In this document: piece by piece, positions 47,601 through 58,500 of the stretch | Layout: each line of letters begins with the position of its first letter | How positions within the stretch are numbered: the stretch's first letter is position 1 | NCBI GenBank assembly: GCA_940337035.1 | Contig: CALNHX010002698.1 | Span: 1-64,000, forward strand | Origin: Agriotes lineatus | Taxonomy: Eukaryota > Arthropoda > Insecta > Coleoptera > Elateridae | DNA: 64,000 nt | Reading direction: 5' to 3' | Notes under the pieces: model-generated | The model's input: the letters and a program-made list of their open reading frames with translations, nothing else | Database searches by the model: none | Told to the model about the DNA's origin: nothing | Position numbers and translations under genes: made by a program

Positions 47601-48738
47601 CCTTGTCAGTGATTTTGCCCACAGACATAAGGTTTATGCGAAGATCGGGCACAAATAGTGTATTTGTCAACTCTATTTGTTTAGTTACGTCTTCTTCGTG
47701 TACTTGAAACAAAACGTTTCCGCGCGCCTTGATGTCGGTCGAAGCACTGCTTGCCAAATGCAATTTTTCCGCGTTGACGCTTTCTTTGCTTAAAAATTCG
47801 TTAGAATTTTTACAAATATGTGAAGAACAACCGCTGTCTAGGCACCACGATCCGTCTCCAATTGTACTGGGTACTTGGAATACATTATCAATGTCTTTAC
47901 AGTTCTTTAAAGAATACGGACTCATCGACGTATAACACTGAAAGTGTTCCGCGTTTTTCGCACTTTGTGATACTTTATTGTCCTTCTGTCTGCATTCACT
48001 GACTTTGTGACCGAGCCTCTTACAGCGATAACATCTAATAGTTGATGACAAGTCTTTGCCGTTGTTGTTCTTATTTTTAAACTGTGTGTTTTTACTTTTA
48101 TGAGTAAATTTACGAACCACCATAGCGTTCGGCACTTCACTATGCATTTCGCTTTTGCGCGCATCGGATTCCTCAATAATTTTTACATGTAGTGTTTCCG
48201 GCGATGGTAAATCGTCTCGAGATTCGATCGCGCAACGAAAGTTTTGAAAACTTGACGGCAAACTATAAAGAAGCATTATGGCGAGTAAATCAGCATTTAT
48301 ATCGACGTCCATATTGTTGAGTTTATCAACTACATCGAAAAACGTACGTAAATGCTCTCGCACATCTTCGCCCTCTCGCATCCGCTGAAGAGTCAGCTGC
48401 TTTAACAGTGTTGCCTTACGCGCGGGCCCTTTCGACTGGTAAACGCTTTCGAGCTTCAGCCATACATCCCGTGCAGTCTTGCATCCCTTTACCTGTTTCA
48501 ACTCCGCTGAACTGATCGACAAAATTATGTCAGATTTCGCCTTTTGGTCGAGGGTGATCCACTGCTGTTGTGCTTGAATTGACGTGGCATCCGCCTCCAC
48601 AACCTCTGGTTTCACTCTTGTGCCGTTGACGAACTCCCATGCGTCGTTTTTAACGAGAAGAGCTTCCATATGCATCCGCCATGTATCATAATTTTCTCTG
48701 TTGAGAGTTTCAATACTCGCAGTACCTGCGGCATTCAT
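44611..48738 (-). CDS. Copia Gag-Pol polyprotein, complete
   Basis: 1375 codons from ATG at 48738, close to the single ORF of Drosophila copia. Order: Gag region with LNRENYDTWRMHMEALL (12-28); CCHC knuckle C236-C239-H244-C249; protease CLDSGCSSH (D301); integrase HHCC at H435, H440, C469, C472 and catalytic D499, D562, E598 (DD35E); RT with QFDITAAYLNG (D948) and YVDD at 1057-1060; RNase H with DADWG and SSTEAEY near the C-terminus. Integrase before RT is diagnostic for Ty1/copia. Two AT-hook-like motifs (GRGRPRK, about 801-807, and GRPKK, 814-818) lie between integrase and RT. No internal stop or frameshift. The protein would be cut by its protease into capsid and enzymes and makes and integrates the cDNA. 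Confidence 0.96.
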   Translation of the reverse strand: MNAAGTASIETLNRENYDTWRMHMEALLVKNDAWEFVNGTRVKPEVVEADATSIQAQQQWITLDQKAKSDIILSISSAELKQVKGCKTARDVWLKLESVYQSKGPARKATLLKQLTLQRMREGEDVREHLRTFFDVVDKLNNMDVDINADLLAIMLLYSLPSSFQNFRCAIESRDDLPSPETLHVKIIEESDARKSEMHSEVPNAMVVRKFTHKSKNTQFKNKNNNGKDLSSTIRCYRCKRLGHKVSECRQKDNKVSQSAKNAEHFQCYTSMSPYSLKNCKDIDNVFQVPSTIGDGSWCLDSGCSSHICKNSNEFLSKESVNAEKLHLASSASTDIKARGNVLFQVHEEDVTKQIELTNTLFVPDLRINLMSVGKITDKGYRVVFEQKSAKIVNKEGNALLTARRVDGLYIIQAENNDRCMASTLSDINKLRLWHQRLGHLNVKDLTDAARKGTMKGIGVVRADETFVCDVCIQGKMVRAPFPKRSNRHTKLLELVHSDVCGPMRTESLGKAKYFVTFIDDSSRWCDVRFLVKKNQVFTEFQKVKTLLEKETGTSIKSLQSDNGTEYKNKLFDDYLDAHGIRRRLTVPNNPEQNGVAERKNRTLIEMARCLLIQSGLPKAFWAEAVATANYIRNRSPSKSLDGKTPYEVRFGKKPDVSNFREFGCKVFVLDRLSDKGKFDVRSREGVFLGYSEEIKGYRVWIPKERRVEVSRDVKFLEYSSEIQGNPKLRDNHREMDVTLAPLRLSSDTTESSVAVDMEPENVTAEETEGIELKYEFDTNADKSEQSGEEDNEPHVTAKRGRGRPRKAKTGLPGRPKKVYNMQNVNLAALEYGLLAEVDVDLAVTGPYATEWYHAMATELKCIIQSGTWVIVNRPSPGKVIGSRMILRNKYGPDGTIQRRKARVVARGFSQRPGVDYDETFAPVARLSSIRLATALASQYGMTIHQFDITAAYLNGTLTEEIYMEVPEMTEETLKYIVRTEKDKITKNKAAKMLQDLQEGDKVCLLKRALYGLKQAGRRWYERLDSELRALELSPTKSDSCVYVRGSGGDLMLVVIYVDDILLISRNPKDVTQLKSKLAESFGIKDLGEVGCCLGIEFIKRNDGYTIHQRGHIEDILRRFGMADCKPVSTPMSVNAKLSKSEKSNDNDSIQVPYRELVGSLMYLAMGTRPDIAHAVSWLSRFNDCHQHVHWIAAKRVLRYLQGTKKIGIVYKPSRSKLTGLVDADWGNCPDDRRSYTGFTYILADGAVTWESRKQRTVALSSTEAEYMGIAESVKEGIYLQTFLDELGYNALVDNITIFCDNIGAQKLALNPVFHSRTKHIDIRHHFVREAIRNNNICLQHRPTEDMGADILTKGLAGPKHRKCLELLGMKKFCT
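46285..46344 (-). other. Two AT-hook-like motifs in the copia-1 integrase tail
   Basis: Encodes KRGRGRPRKAK and then GLPGRPKK (residues about 799-818). GRGRPRK fits the AT-hook consensus, which binds the minor groove of AT-rich DNA. In copia-2 the first hook is kept and the second is SRPKK. Confidence 0.6.
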
Positions 48739-48840
48739 GTTGACTTTTTGAGAATGACGTATGTCACCAAAAAATGATTTCAGGAATGCAGTTCAAGTAA
48801 ATTCAGGCTGCGATTTCGTTATCTTCATTTCACACCGTTA

Positions 48841-48855
48841 GCTGGGCCCATAACC
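48841..48855 (-). promoter_or_regulatory. Copia-1 primer-binding site (half initiator tRNA-Met)
   Basis: The plus strand GCTGGGCCCATAACC abuts the 5' LTR and equals the anticodon-stem/loop part of initiator tRNA-Met. Drosophila copia is known to prime from a cleaved 5' half of this tRNA, with the site complementary to this internal region and not to the tRNA 3' end. Confidence 0.88.
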
Positions 48856-49044
48856 TATGAGGATTATTTGCGCTAGTGGGTGAACTGAAATGATAACACT
48901 GATGCGACAACTATTTATTAACACGATACACCAATGTGTGGTTTACAAAAACAATAGATGACATTCAGTATGATACTTAGAATATCACATTAGCCGCGTA
49001 ACGACGCGAGACTGTAGTTCGGTACGGAACGGATAGTACCAACA
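48856..49044 (-). repeat. Copia-1 5' LTR
   Basis: 189 bp, no difference from 44412-44600 found by eye. Adjacent target duplication GCTTC at 49045-49049. Confidence 0.93.
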
Positions 49045-52000
49045 GCTTCGAATTTAAAATCGGTAATATAGAGCTTCTCCCTACTTCGCGGTGTCGCATT
49101 CAAATTTATACAACCCAGAAATTCGTACATGGCGGTTGTAGAACATCGATGGAGTTAGATAAAATTTATTTTTATTCAATATTAATCCTACGAGTGGCAT
49201 AGCTCTCGTTTCTACAGTAATATAGTTAAAATTACTGCTTCAGGATCTTAGTAGATGCCGTATTAAATTAATGACAAGCTCGGAAAGCAGCCACAGCAAA
49301 CGGTGGCGATTAGTAGCTCTATTTGTTTGCATAAAATTTGTAAATCGGCAATATAGATCTTCTCTCTACTTGGCGGTGTCACTTTTAAATTTCTACAACC
49401 CAGCAATTCGAACATGGCGGTTGTAGAACATCGATAGAGTTAGATAAAATATATTTTTATTTAATTTTAATCCTGCGATAGTCAAAGCTCTCGTTTCTAC
49501 AGTAATATAGTTAAAATTACTGCTTCAAGATCTACTTAGATGCCGTATTAAATTAATGCGAAAGTCGGAAAGCAGCCACAGCAAACTGTGGCGATTAGCA
49601 GCCCTATTTATTTGCTTGGAATTTGTAAATCGGTAATATAGAGCTTCTCCCTACTTCGCGGTGTTGCATTTAATTTTCTACAACCCAGCAATTCGAACAT
49701 GGTGGTTGTAGAACATCGATGGAGTTAGATAAAATTTATTTTTATTCAATATTAATCCTACGAGTGTCATAGCTCTCGTTTCTACAGTAATATAGTTCAA
49801 ATTACTGCTTCAGGATCATAGTAGATGCTGTATTAAATTAATGACAAGCTCGGAAAGCAGCCACAGCAAACGGTGGCGATTAGTAGCCCTATTTGTTTGC
49901 ATAAAATTTGTAAATCGGCAATATAGAACTTCACTCTACTTGGCGGTGTCGCATTTAAATTTCTACAACCCAGCAATTCGAACATGGCGGTTGTAGAACA
50001 TCGATGGAGTTAGATAAAATTTATTTTTATTCAATATTAATCCTGCAAGTGTCATAGCTCTCATTTCTGCAGTAATATAGTTAAAATTACTGCTTCAGGA
50101 TCCTATAAGATGCCGTTTTAAATTAATGCGAAGCTCCGAAAGCAGCCACAGAAAACGGTGGCGATTAGCAGCCCTATTTGTATGTTTCCAATTTGCAAAT
50201 CGGCAATATAGAACTTTTCCCTACTTCGCGGTGTCACATTCAATTTTCTACAATCCAGAAAGGCGAAAGAGGAGGTTGTAGAACATCGATGGAGTTAGAT
50301 AAAATTTATTTTTATTTAATATTAATCCTGCGATAGTCAAAGCTCTCGTTTCTACAGTAATATAGTTAAAATTACTGCTTCAGGATCTACTTAGATGCCG
50401 TATTAAATTAATGCGAAGGTCGGAAAGCAGCCACAGCAAACGGTGGCGATTAGCAGCCCTATTTGTTTGCTTCGAATTTGTAAATCGGAAATATAGAGCT
50501 TCTCCCTACTTCGCGGTGTCGCATTCAATTTTCTACAATCCAGAAATTCGAACATGGCGGTTGTACAACGTCGATGGAGTTAGATAAAATTTATTTTTAT
50601 TCAATATTAATCCTGCAAGTGTCATATTTCTCGTTTCTGCAGTAATATAGTTAAAATTACTGCTTCAGGATCCTATAAGATGCCGTTTTAAATTAATGCG
50701 AAGCTCCGAAAGCAGCCACAGAAAACGGTTTCGATTAGCACCCCTATTTGTATGCTTCCAATTAGCAAATCGGCAATATAGAACTTTTCTCTACTTCGCG
50801 GTGTCACATTCAATTTTCTACAACCCAGAAATGCGAACGTGGCGGTTGTACAACATCGATGGAGTTAGATAAAATTTATTTTTATTTAATATTAATCCTA
50901 CGAGTGTCATAGCTCTCGTTTCTACAGTAATATAGTTAAAATTACTGCTTCAGGATCTACTTAGATGCCGTTTTAAATTAATGCGAAGGTCGGAAAGCAG
51001 CCACAGCAAACGGTGGCGATTAGCAGCCCTATTTGTTTGCATCGAATTTGTAAATCGGCAATATAGATCTTCTCCCTACTTCGCGGTGTCGCATTCAATT
51101 TTCTACAACCCAGCAATTCGAACGTGGCGGTTGTACAACATCGATGGAGTTAGATAAAATTTATTTTTATTTAATATTAATCCTACGAGTGTCATAGCTC
51201 TCGTTTCTACAGTAATATAGTTAAAATTACTGCTTCAGGATCCTATAAGATGCCGTTTTAAATTAATGCGAAGCTCCGAAAGCAGCCACAGAAAACGGTG
51301 GCGATTAGCAGCCCTATTTGTATGCTTCCAATTTGCAAATCGGCAATATAGAACTTTTCCCTACTTCGCGGTGTCACATTCAATTTTCTACAACCCAGAA
51401 AGGCGAAAGTGGAGGTTGTAGAACATCGATGGAGTTAGATAAAATTTATTTTTATTTAATATTAATCCTGCGATAGTCGAAGCTCTCGTTTCTACAGTAA
51501 TATAGTTAAAATTACTGATTCAGGATCTACTTAGATGCCGTATTAAATTAATGCGAAGGTCGGAAAGCAGCCACAGCAAACGGTGGCGATTAGAAGCCCT
51601 ATTTGTTTGCTTCGAATTTGTAAATCGGTAATATAGAGCTTCTCCCTACTTCGCGGTGTTGCATTCAATTTTCTACAACCCAGCAATTCGAACATGGCGG
51701 TTGTAGAACATCGATGGAGTTAGATAAAATTTATTTTTATTCAATATTAATCCTACGAGTGTCATAGCTCTCGTTTCTACAGTAATATAGTTAAAATTAC
51801 TGCTTCAGGATCTTAGTAGATGCCGTATTAAATTAATGCGAAGGTCGGAAAGCAGTCACAGCAAACGGTTGCGATTAGTAGCCCTATTTATTTGCATAAA
51901 ATTTGTAAATCGGCAATATAGATCTTCTCTCTACTTGGCGGTGTCGTATTAAATTTCTACAACCCAGCAATTCGAACATGGCGGTTGTAGAACATCGATG

Positions 52001-55000
52001 GAGTTAGGTAAAATTTATTTTTAGTCAATATTAATCCTGCGAGTGTCATAGCTCTCATTTCTGCAGTAATATAGTTAAAATTACTGCTTCAGGATCCTAT
52101 TAGATGCCGTATTAAATTAATGCGAAGATCCGAAAGCAGCCACAGAAAACGGTGGCGATTAGCAGCCCTATTTGTATGCTTCCAATTTGGAAATCGGCAA
52201 TATAGAACTTTTCCCTCTTCGTGGTGTCGCATTCAATTTTCTACAACCCAGAAAGGCGAAAGTGGAGGTTGTAGAACATCGATGGAGTTAGATAAAATTT
52301 ATTTTTATTTAATATTAATCCTGCGATAGTCAAAGCTCTCGTTTCTACAGTAATATATTTAAAATTACTGCTTCAGGATCTACTTAGATGCCGTATTAAA
52401 TTAATGCGAAGGTGGGAAAGCAGCCACAGCAAACGGTGGCGATTAGCAGCCCAATTTGTTTGCTTCGAATTTGTAAATCGGTAATATAGAGCTTCTCCCT
52501 ACTTCGCGGTGATGCATTCAATTTTCTACAACCCAGCAATTCGAACATGGCGGTTGTAGAACATCGATGGAGTTAGATAATATTTATTTTTATTCAATAT
52601 TAATCCTACGAGTGTCATAGCTCTCGTTTCTACAGTAATATAGTTAAAATTACTGCTTCAGGATCTTAGAAGATGCCGTATTAAATTAATGACAAGCTCG
52701 GAAAGCAGCCACAGCAAACGGTGGCGATTAGTAACCCTATTTGTTTGCATAAAATTTGTAAATCGGCAATATAGATCTTCTCTCTACTTGGCGGTGTCGC
52801 ATTTAAATTTCTACAACCCAGCAATTCGAACATGGCGGTTGTAGAACATCGATGGAGTTAGATAAAATTTATTTTTATTTAATATTAATCCTGCAAGTGT
52901 CATAGCTCTCATTTCTGCAGTAATATAGTTAAAATTACTGCTTCAGGATCCTATAAGATGCCGTTTTAAATTAATGCGAAGCTCCGAAAGCAGCCACAGA
53001 AAACGGTGGCGATTAGCAGCCCTATTTGTATGCTTCCAATTTGCAAATCGGCAATATAGAACTTTTCCCTACTTCGCGGTGTCACATTCAATTTTCTACA
53101 ACCCAGAAAGGCGAAAGTGGAGGTTGTAGAACATCGATGGAGTTAGATAAAATTTATTTTTATTTAATATTAATCCTGCGATAGTCAAAGCTCTCGTTTC
53201 TACAGTAATATAGTTAAAATTACTGCTTCAGGATCTACTTAGATGCCGTATTAAATTAATGCGAAGGTCGGAAAGCAGCCACAGCAAACGGTGGCGATTA
53301 GAAGCCCTATTTGTTTGCTTCGAATTTGTAAATCGGTAATATAGAGCTTCTCCCTACTTCGCGGTGTTGCATTCAATTTTCTACAACCCAGCAATTCGAA
53401 CATGGCGGTTGTAGAACATCGATGGAGTTAGATAAAATTTATTTTTATTCAATATTAATCCTGCAAGTGTCATAGCTCTCATTTCTGCAGTAATATAGTT
53501 AAAATTACTGCTTCAGGATCCTATAAGATGCCGTTTTAAATTAATGCGAAGCTCCGAAAGCAGCCACAGAAAACGGTGGCGATTAGCAGCCCTATTTGTA
53601 TGCTTCCAATTTGCAAATCGGCAATATAAAACTTTTTCCTACTTCGCGGTGTCACATTCAATTTTCTACAACCCAGAAAGGCGAAAGAGGAGGTTGTAGA
53701 ACATCGATGGAGTTAGATAAAATTTATTTTTATTTAATATTAATCCTGCGATAGTCAAAGCTCTCGTTTCTACAGTAATATAATTAAAATTACTGCTTCA
53801 GGATCTACTTAGATGCCGTATTAAATTAATGCGAAGGTCGGAAAGCAGCCACAGCAAACGGTGGCGATTAGCAGCCCTATTTGTTTGTTTCGAATTTATA
53901 AATCGGTAATATAGAGCTTCTCCCTACTTCGCGGTGTCGCATTCAATTTTCTACAACCCAGAAATTCGAACATGGCGGTTGTACAACATCGATGGAGTTA
54001 GATAAAATTTATTTTTATTCAATATTAATCCTGCAAGTGTCATAGCTCTCATTTCAGTAGTAATATAGTTAAAATTACTGCTTCAGGATCCTATAAGCTG
54101 CCGTTTTAAATTAATGCGAAGCTCCGAAAGCAGCCACAGAAAACGGTGGCGATTAGCAGCCCTATTTGTATGCTTCCAATTTGCAAATCTGCAATATAGA
54201 ACTTTTCCCTCTTCGTGGTGTCGCATTCAATTTTCTACAACCCAGAAATTCGAACACGGCGGTTGTACAACATCGATGGAGTTAGATAAAATTTATTTTT
54301 AGTCAATATTAATCCTGCGAGTGTCATAGCTCTCATTTCTGCAGTAATATAGTTAAAATTACTGGTTCAGGATCCTATTAGATGCCGTATTAAATTAATG
54401 CGAAGATCCGAAAGCAGCCACAGAAAACGGTGGCGATTAGCAGCCCTATTTGTATGCTTCCAATTTGCAAATCGGCAATATAGAACTTTTCCCTCTTCGT
54501 GGTGTCGCATTCAATTTTCTACAACCCAGAAGTTCGAACATGGTGGTTGTACAACATCGATGGAGTTGGATAAAATTTATTTTTATTCAATATTAATCCT
54601 GCGAGTGTCATAGCTCGCGTTTCTACAGTAATATAGTTAAAATTACTGCTTCAGGATCTTAGTAGATGCCGTATTAAATCAATGACAAGCTCGGAAAGCA
54701 GCCAGAGCAAACGATGGCGATTAGCAGCCCTATTTGTTTGCATCAAATTTGTAAATCGGCAATATAGATCTTCTCTTCTCTCTACTTGGCGGTGTCGCAT
54801 TCAATTTTCTACAACCCATAAATTCGAACATGGCGGTTGTACAACGTCAATGGAGTTAGATACAATTTATTTTTATTCAATAGAAATCCTGCTGGTGTTA
54901 TAGCTCTTGTTTCTACATAATATAGTTAAAATTAATGCTTCAGGATCTTAGTAGATGCCGTATTAGATTAATGACAAGCTCGGAAAGCACAAACAGCAAA

Positions 55001-55371
55001 CGGTGGCGATTAGCAGCCCTATTTGTTTGCTTCGAATTTTCAAATCGGCAATATAAAGCTTCTCGCTCCTTCTCGGTTACGCATTCAATTTTCTACAATC
55101 CAGAAATTCGAACATGGCGGTTGTACAACGTCGATGGAGTTAGATAAAATTTATTTTTATTCAATATTAATCCTGCAAGTGTCATATCTCTCATTTCTGC
55201 AGTAATATAGTTAAATTTGCTGCTTCTGGATCCTATTACATGCCGTATTAAATTAATGCGAAGCTCCGAAAGCAGCCACAGAAAACTGTTTCGATTAGCA
55301 CCCCTATTTGTATGCTTCGAATTTGCTAATCGGCAATATAGAACTTTTCCCTACTTCGCGGTGTCACATTC
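49045..55371 (+). repeat. ~285-bp satellite array, block 3
   Basis: Continues the array after copia-1 in the same orientation. From 49045 to about 52860 it parallels 39564-43670 with one monomer fewer. It ends in CATTC, the target duplication of copia-2. Confidence 0.95.
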
Positions 55372-55560
55372 TATGAGGATTATTTGCGCTAGTGGGTGAA
55401 CTGAAATGATAACACTGAAGCGACAACTATTTGTTAACACGATACACCAATGTGTGGTTTACAAAAACAATAGATGACTTTCTGTATGATACTTAGAATA
55501 TCACATTAGCCGCGTAACGACGCGAGACTGTAGTTCGGTACGGAACGGATAGTACCAACA
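55372..55560 (-). repeat. Copia-2 3' LTR
   Basis: 189 bp. The polyadenylation signal reads AACAAA in element sense (plus-strand TTTGTT) instead of AATAAA in the other three LTRs. PPT complement CTCCCCCT follows at 55561-55568. Confidence 0.92.
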
Positions 55561-55570
55561 CTCCCCCTCG

Positions 55571-58500
55571 TTACGTACAGAACTATTTCATACCTAACAG
55601 TTCAAGGCACTTCCGATGTTTAGGTCCGGCAAGACCTTTTGTCAGGATGTCAGCTCCCATATCTTCAGTTGGCTTATGTTAAAGACAAATATTGTTGTTA
55701 CGTATTGCCTCTCGTACGAAGTGGTGACGGATGTCGATGTGCTTGGTGCGAGAGTGAAACACCGGATTCAACGCCAGCTTTTGAGCCCCGATATTGTCAC
55801 AAAATATCGTTATGTTGTCGACAAGTGCGTTGTATCCCAATTCATCTAAGAATGTCTGTAAATAGATTCCTTCTTTGACAGATTCTGCTATGCCCATATA
55901 TTCTGCCTCGGTAGATGAGAGTGCGACCGTTCTTTGCTTACGTGACTCCCACGTGACCGCTCCGTCAGCGAGAATATAAGTAAAACCGGTATACGACCGT
56001 CTATCGTCAGGGCAATTCCCCCAATCAGCATCAACCAGTCCAGTTAATTTCGATCTCGAGGGCTTATATACAATTCCGATCTTCTTGGTACCTTGAAGAT
56101 AGCGCAACACGCGTTTTGCTGCAATCCAATGAACATGTTGATGACAATCATTAAAACGGCTCAGCCAGCTAACCGCGTGTGCTATATCGGGTCGCGTACC
56201 CATCGCCAAATACATTAAAGAGCCGACCAATTCACGGTATGGTACCTGAATAGAATCAATGTCGTTTGACTTTTCGCTCTTCGATAACTTGGCATTAACC
56301 GACATTGGAGTGGACACTGGTTTACAATCAGCCATCCCGAATCGTCGTAGGATGTCTTCGATGTGTCCCCGCTGATGTATTGTATATCCGTCGTTTCTTT
56401 TGATAAACTCTATTCCGAGGCAACATCCGACTTCACCGAGATCTTTTATCCCAAAACTCTCAGCGAGTTTGCTTTTTAGTTGTGTCACGTCTTTTGGATT
56501 CCGTGAGATCAATAAGATGTCATCGACATAGATCACTACTACCATCAAGTCTCCCCCTGAACCTCTGACGTATAGTATTCCAACCAAAAATTGGAAAGCT
56601 ATTTAAAATCCAGTGCACCATGAAAAGTGTAAGTCATGTCTAAGTTGGTTTCATACACTCAGTTAATTATATTCTAATGTCAATCAGCTTTCAAGTAGTG
56701 ACAGTTCATCTGCAAATTGTACATGTAACTGTTTTGTTAAGGCATTGTAACATTGTGCATGATTTAAGTATGTGCTAGTTGAGTTTTTAAAACCTTATAG
56801 TAGCATACAAAATGTTTAAAAACGTATATGTCTTCAAAATTTCTCAATGCATTTGTCAAATTTGAAGGTTATTATCGAAGTGTCGCTGAATGACAATCAA
56901 ACAGTAATTTTATGAATTAAATTACGAAGTGACTTACTGTTCTCAATGCTGGCCTGATTTTTAATAGCTTTCCAATTTCTGGTTGGAATACTATACACAC
57001 ATGAGTCGGATTTAGTCGGTGACAGCTCCAGAGCACGTAATTCGCTGTTCAACCTTTCGTACCATCGTCGTCCAGCTTGCTTCAGGCCGTAGAGTTCCCT
57101 TTTAAGAAGGCACACCTTGTCGCCCTCTTGAAGGTCCTGCAGCATCTTCGCCGCCTTGTTCTTTGTGATTTTATCTTTCTCGGTCCGAACAATGTACCTC
57201 AGGGTCGGTCTCCTCAGTCATCTCCGGAACTTCCATATAGATTTTTTCAGTTAACGTACCGTTCAGGTACGCTGCAGTAATGTCGAACTGATGAATCGTC
57301 ATTCCGTACTGAGACGCCAATGCCGTGGCAAGGCGAATAGAACTCAGGCGTGCAACCGGAGCGAAGGTTTCGTCATAGTCAACACCAGGGCGTTGTGAGA
57401 ACCCCCGAGCGACGACTCTTGCCTTCCTCCGTTGAATCGTTCCATCTGGCCCGTACTTGTTTCTCAAAATCATCCTGCTCCCTATCACCTTTCCAGGTGA
57501 TGGACGATTTACAATAACCCAGGTACCACTTTGAATGATACATTTTAACTCGGTGGCCATGGCATGGTACCACTCCGTAGCGTATGGACCTGTAACAGCT
57601 AAATCGACATCTACCTCGGCCAGTAGACCATATTCAAGAGCAGCAAGGTTTACATTTTGCATATTGTATACCTTTTTCGGTCGACTTGGAAGCCCTGTTT
57701 TCGCTTTTCGGGGTCTACCGCGGCCTCGCATTACAGTTACGTGAGGCTCATTGTCTTCTTCTCCAGACTGCTCGCTCTTGTCTGCGTCAGTATCGAATTC
57801 ATACTTGAGTTCTATACCTTCAGTTTCTTCTGCTGTTACGTTTTCAGGTTCCATATCTACTGCAACGCTCGATTCAGTCGTATCACTTGATAATCGAAGC
57901 GGTGCTAAGGTAACGTCCATCTCTCGATGATCGTCTCGAAGTTTGGGGTTGCCTTGGATCTCCGAAGAGTATTCCAGGAATTTCACGTCGCGTGATACCT
58001 CTACTCTACGTTCTTTCGGGATCCAAACGCGATAGCCTTTGATTTCCTCCGAGTATCCTAGGAAAACGCCCTCACGTGATCTAACATCAAACTTTCCCTT
58101 GTCAGACAACCTATCCAAAACGAAAACTTTACAGCCAAACTCGCGAAAGTTACTCACGTCCGGTTTCTTCCCAAATCGAACTTCGTATGGTGTTTTCCCA
58201 TCTAGTGATTTTGATGGACTGCGGTTTCGTATATAATTGGCAGTAGCTACTGCCTCGGCCCAAAACGCCTTTGGCAATCCGGACTGAATGAGGAGACATC
58301 TCGCCATCTCGATGAGAGTGCGATTCTTCCTCTCCGCGACGCCATTCTGTTCCGGATTGTTTGGAACTGTCAATCGCCGACGAATCCCGTGAGCGTCCAA
58401 ATAATCATCAAAAAGTTTGTTCTTATATTCCGTCCCGTTATCAGACTGCAAACTCTTGATCGATGATCCGGTCTCTTTTTCTAACAAGATTTTGACCTTC

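Larger units (their letters stand above)
44412..49044 (-). mobile_element. Ty1/copia retrotransposon copia-1, intact
   Basis: Complete 4633-bp element on the minus strand with 189-bp LTRs (44412-44600 and 48856-49044) that I read as identical. The target duplication is GCTTC at 44407-44411 and 49045-49049, lying inside a satellite monomer whose uninterrupted form (GCTTCGAATTTAAAATCGG) is at 39564. One long ORF, a primer site and a polypurine tract are present. Identical LTRs and an open ORF point to a recent and possibly active copy. Confidence 0.96.

Noticed and set aside
44656..48002. Plus-strand ORFs opposite the copia polyprotein (also 55616-60263)
   Set aside because: They are shadows of the minus-strand coding region and recur in both copies only because the coding strand is conserved.
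48841..48855. tRNA gene for initiator methionine
   Set aside because: Only 15 bases of the tRNA are present and they abut the LTR in both copies; this is a primer-binding site, not a gene.
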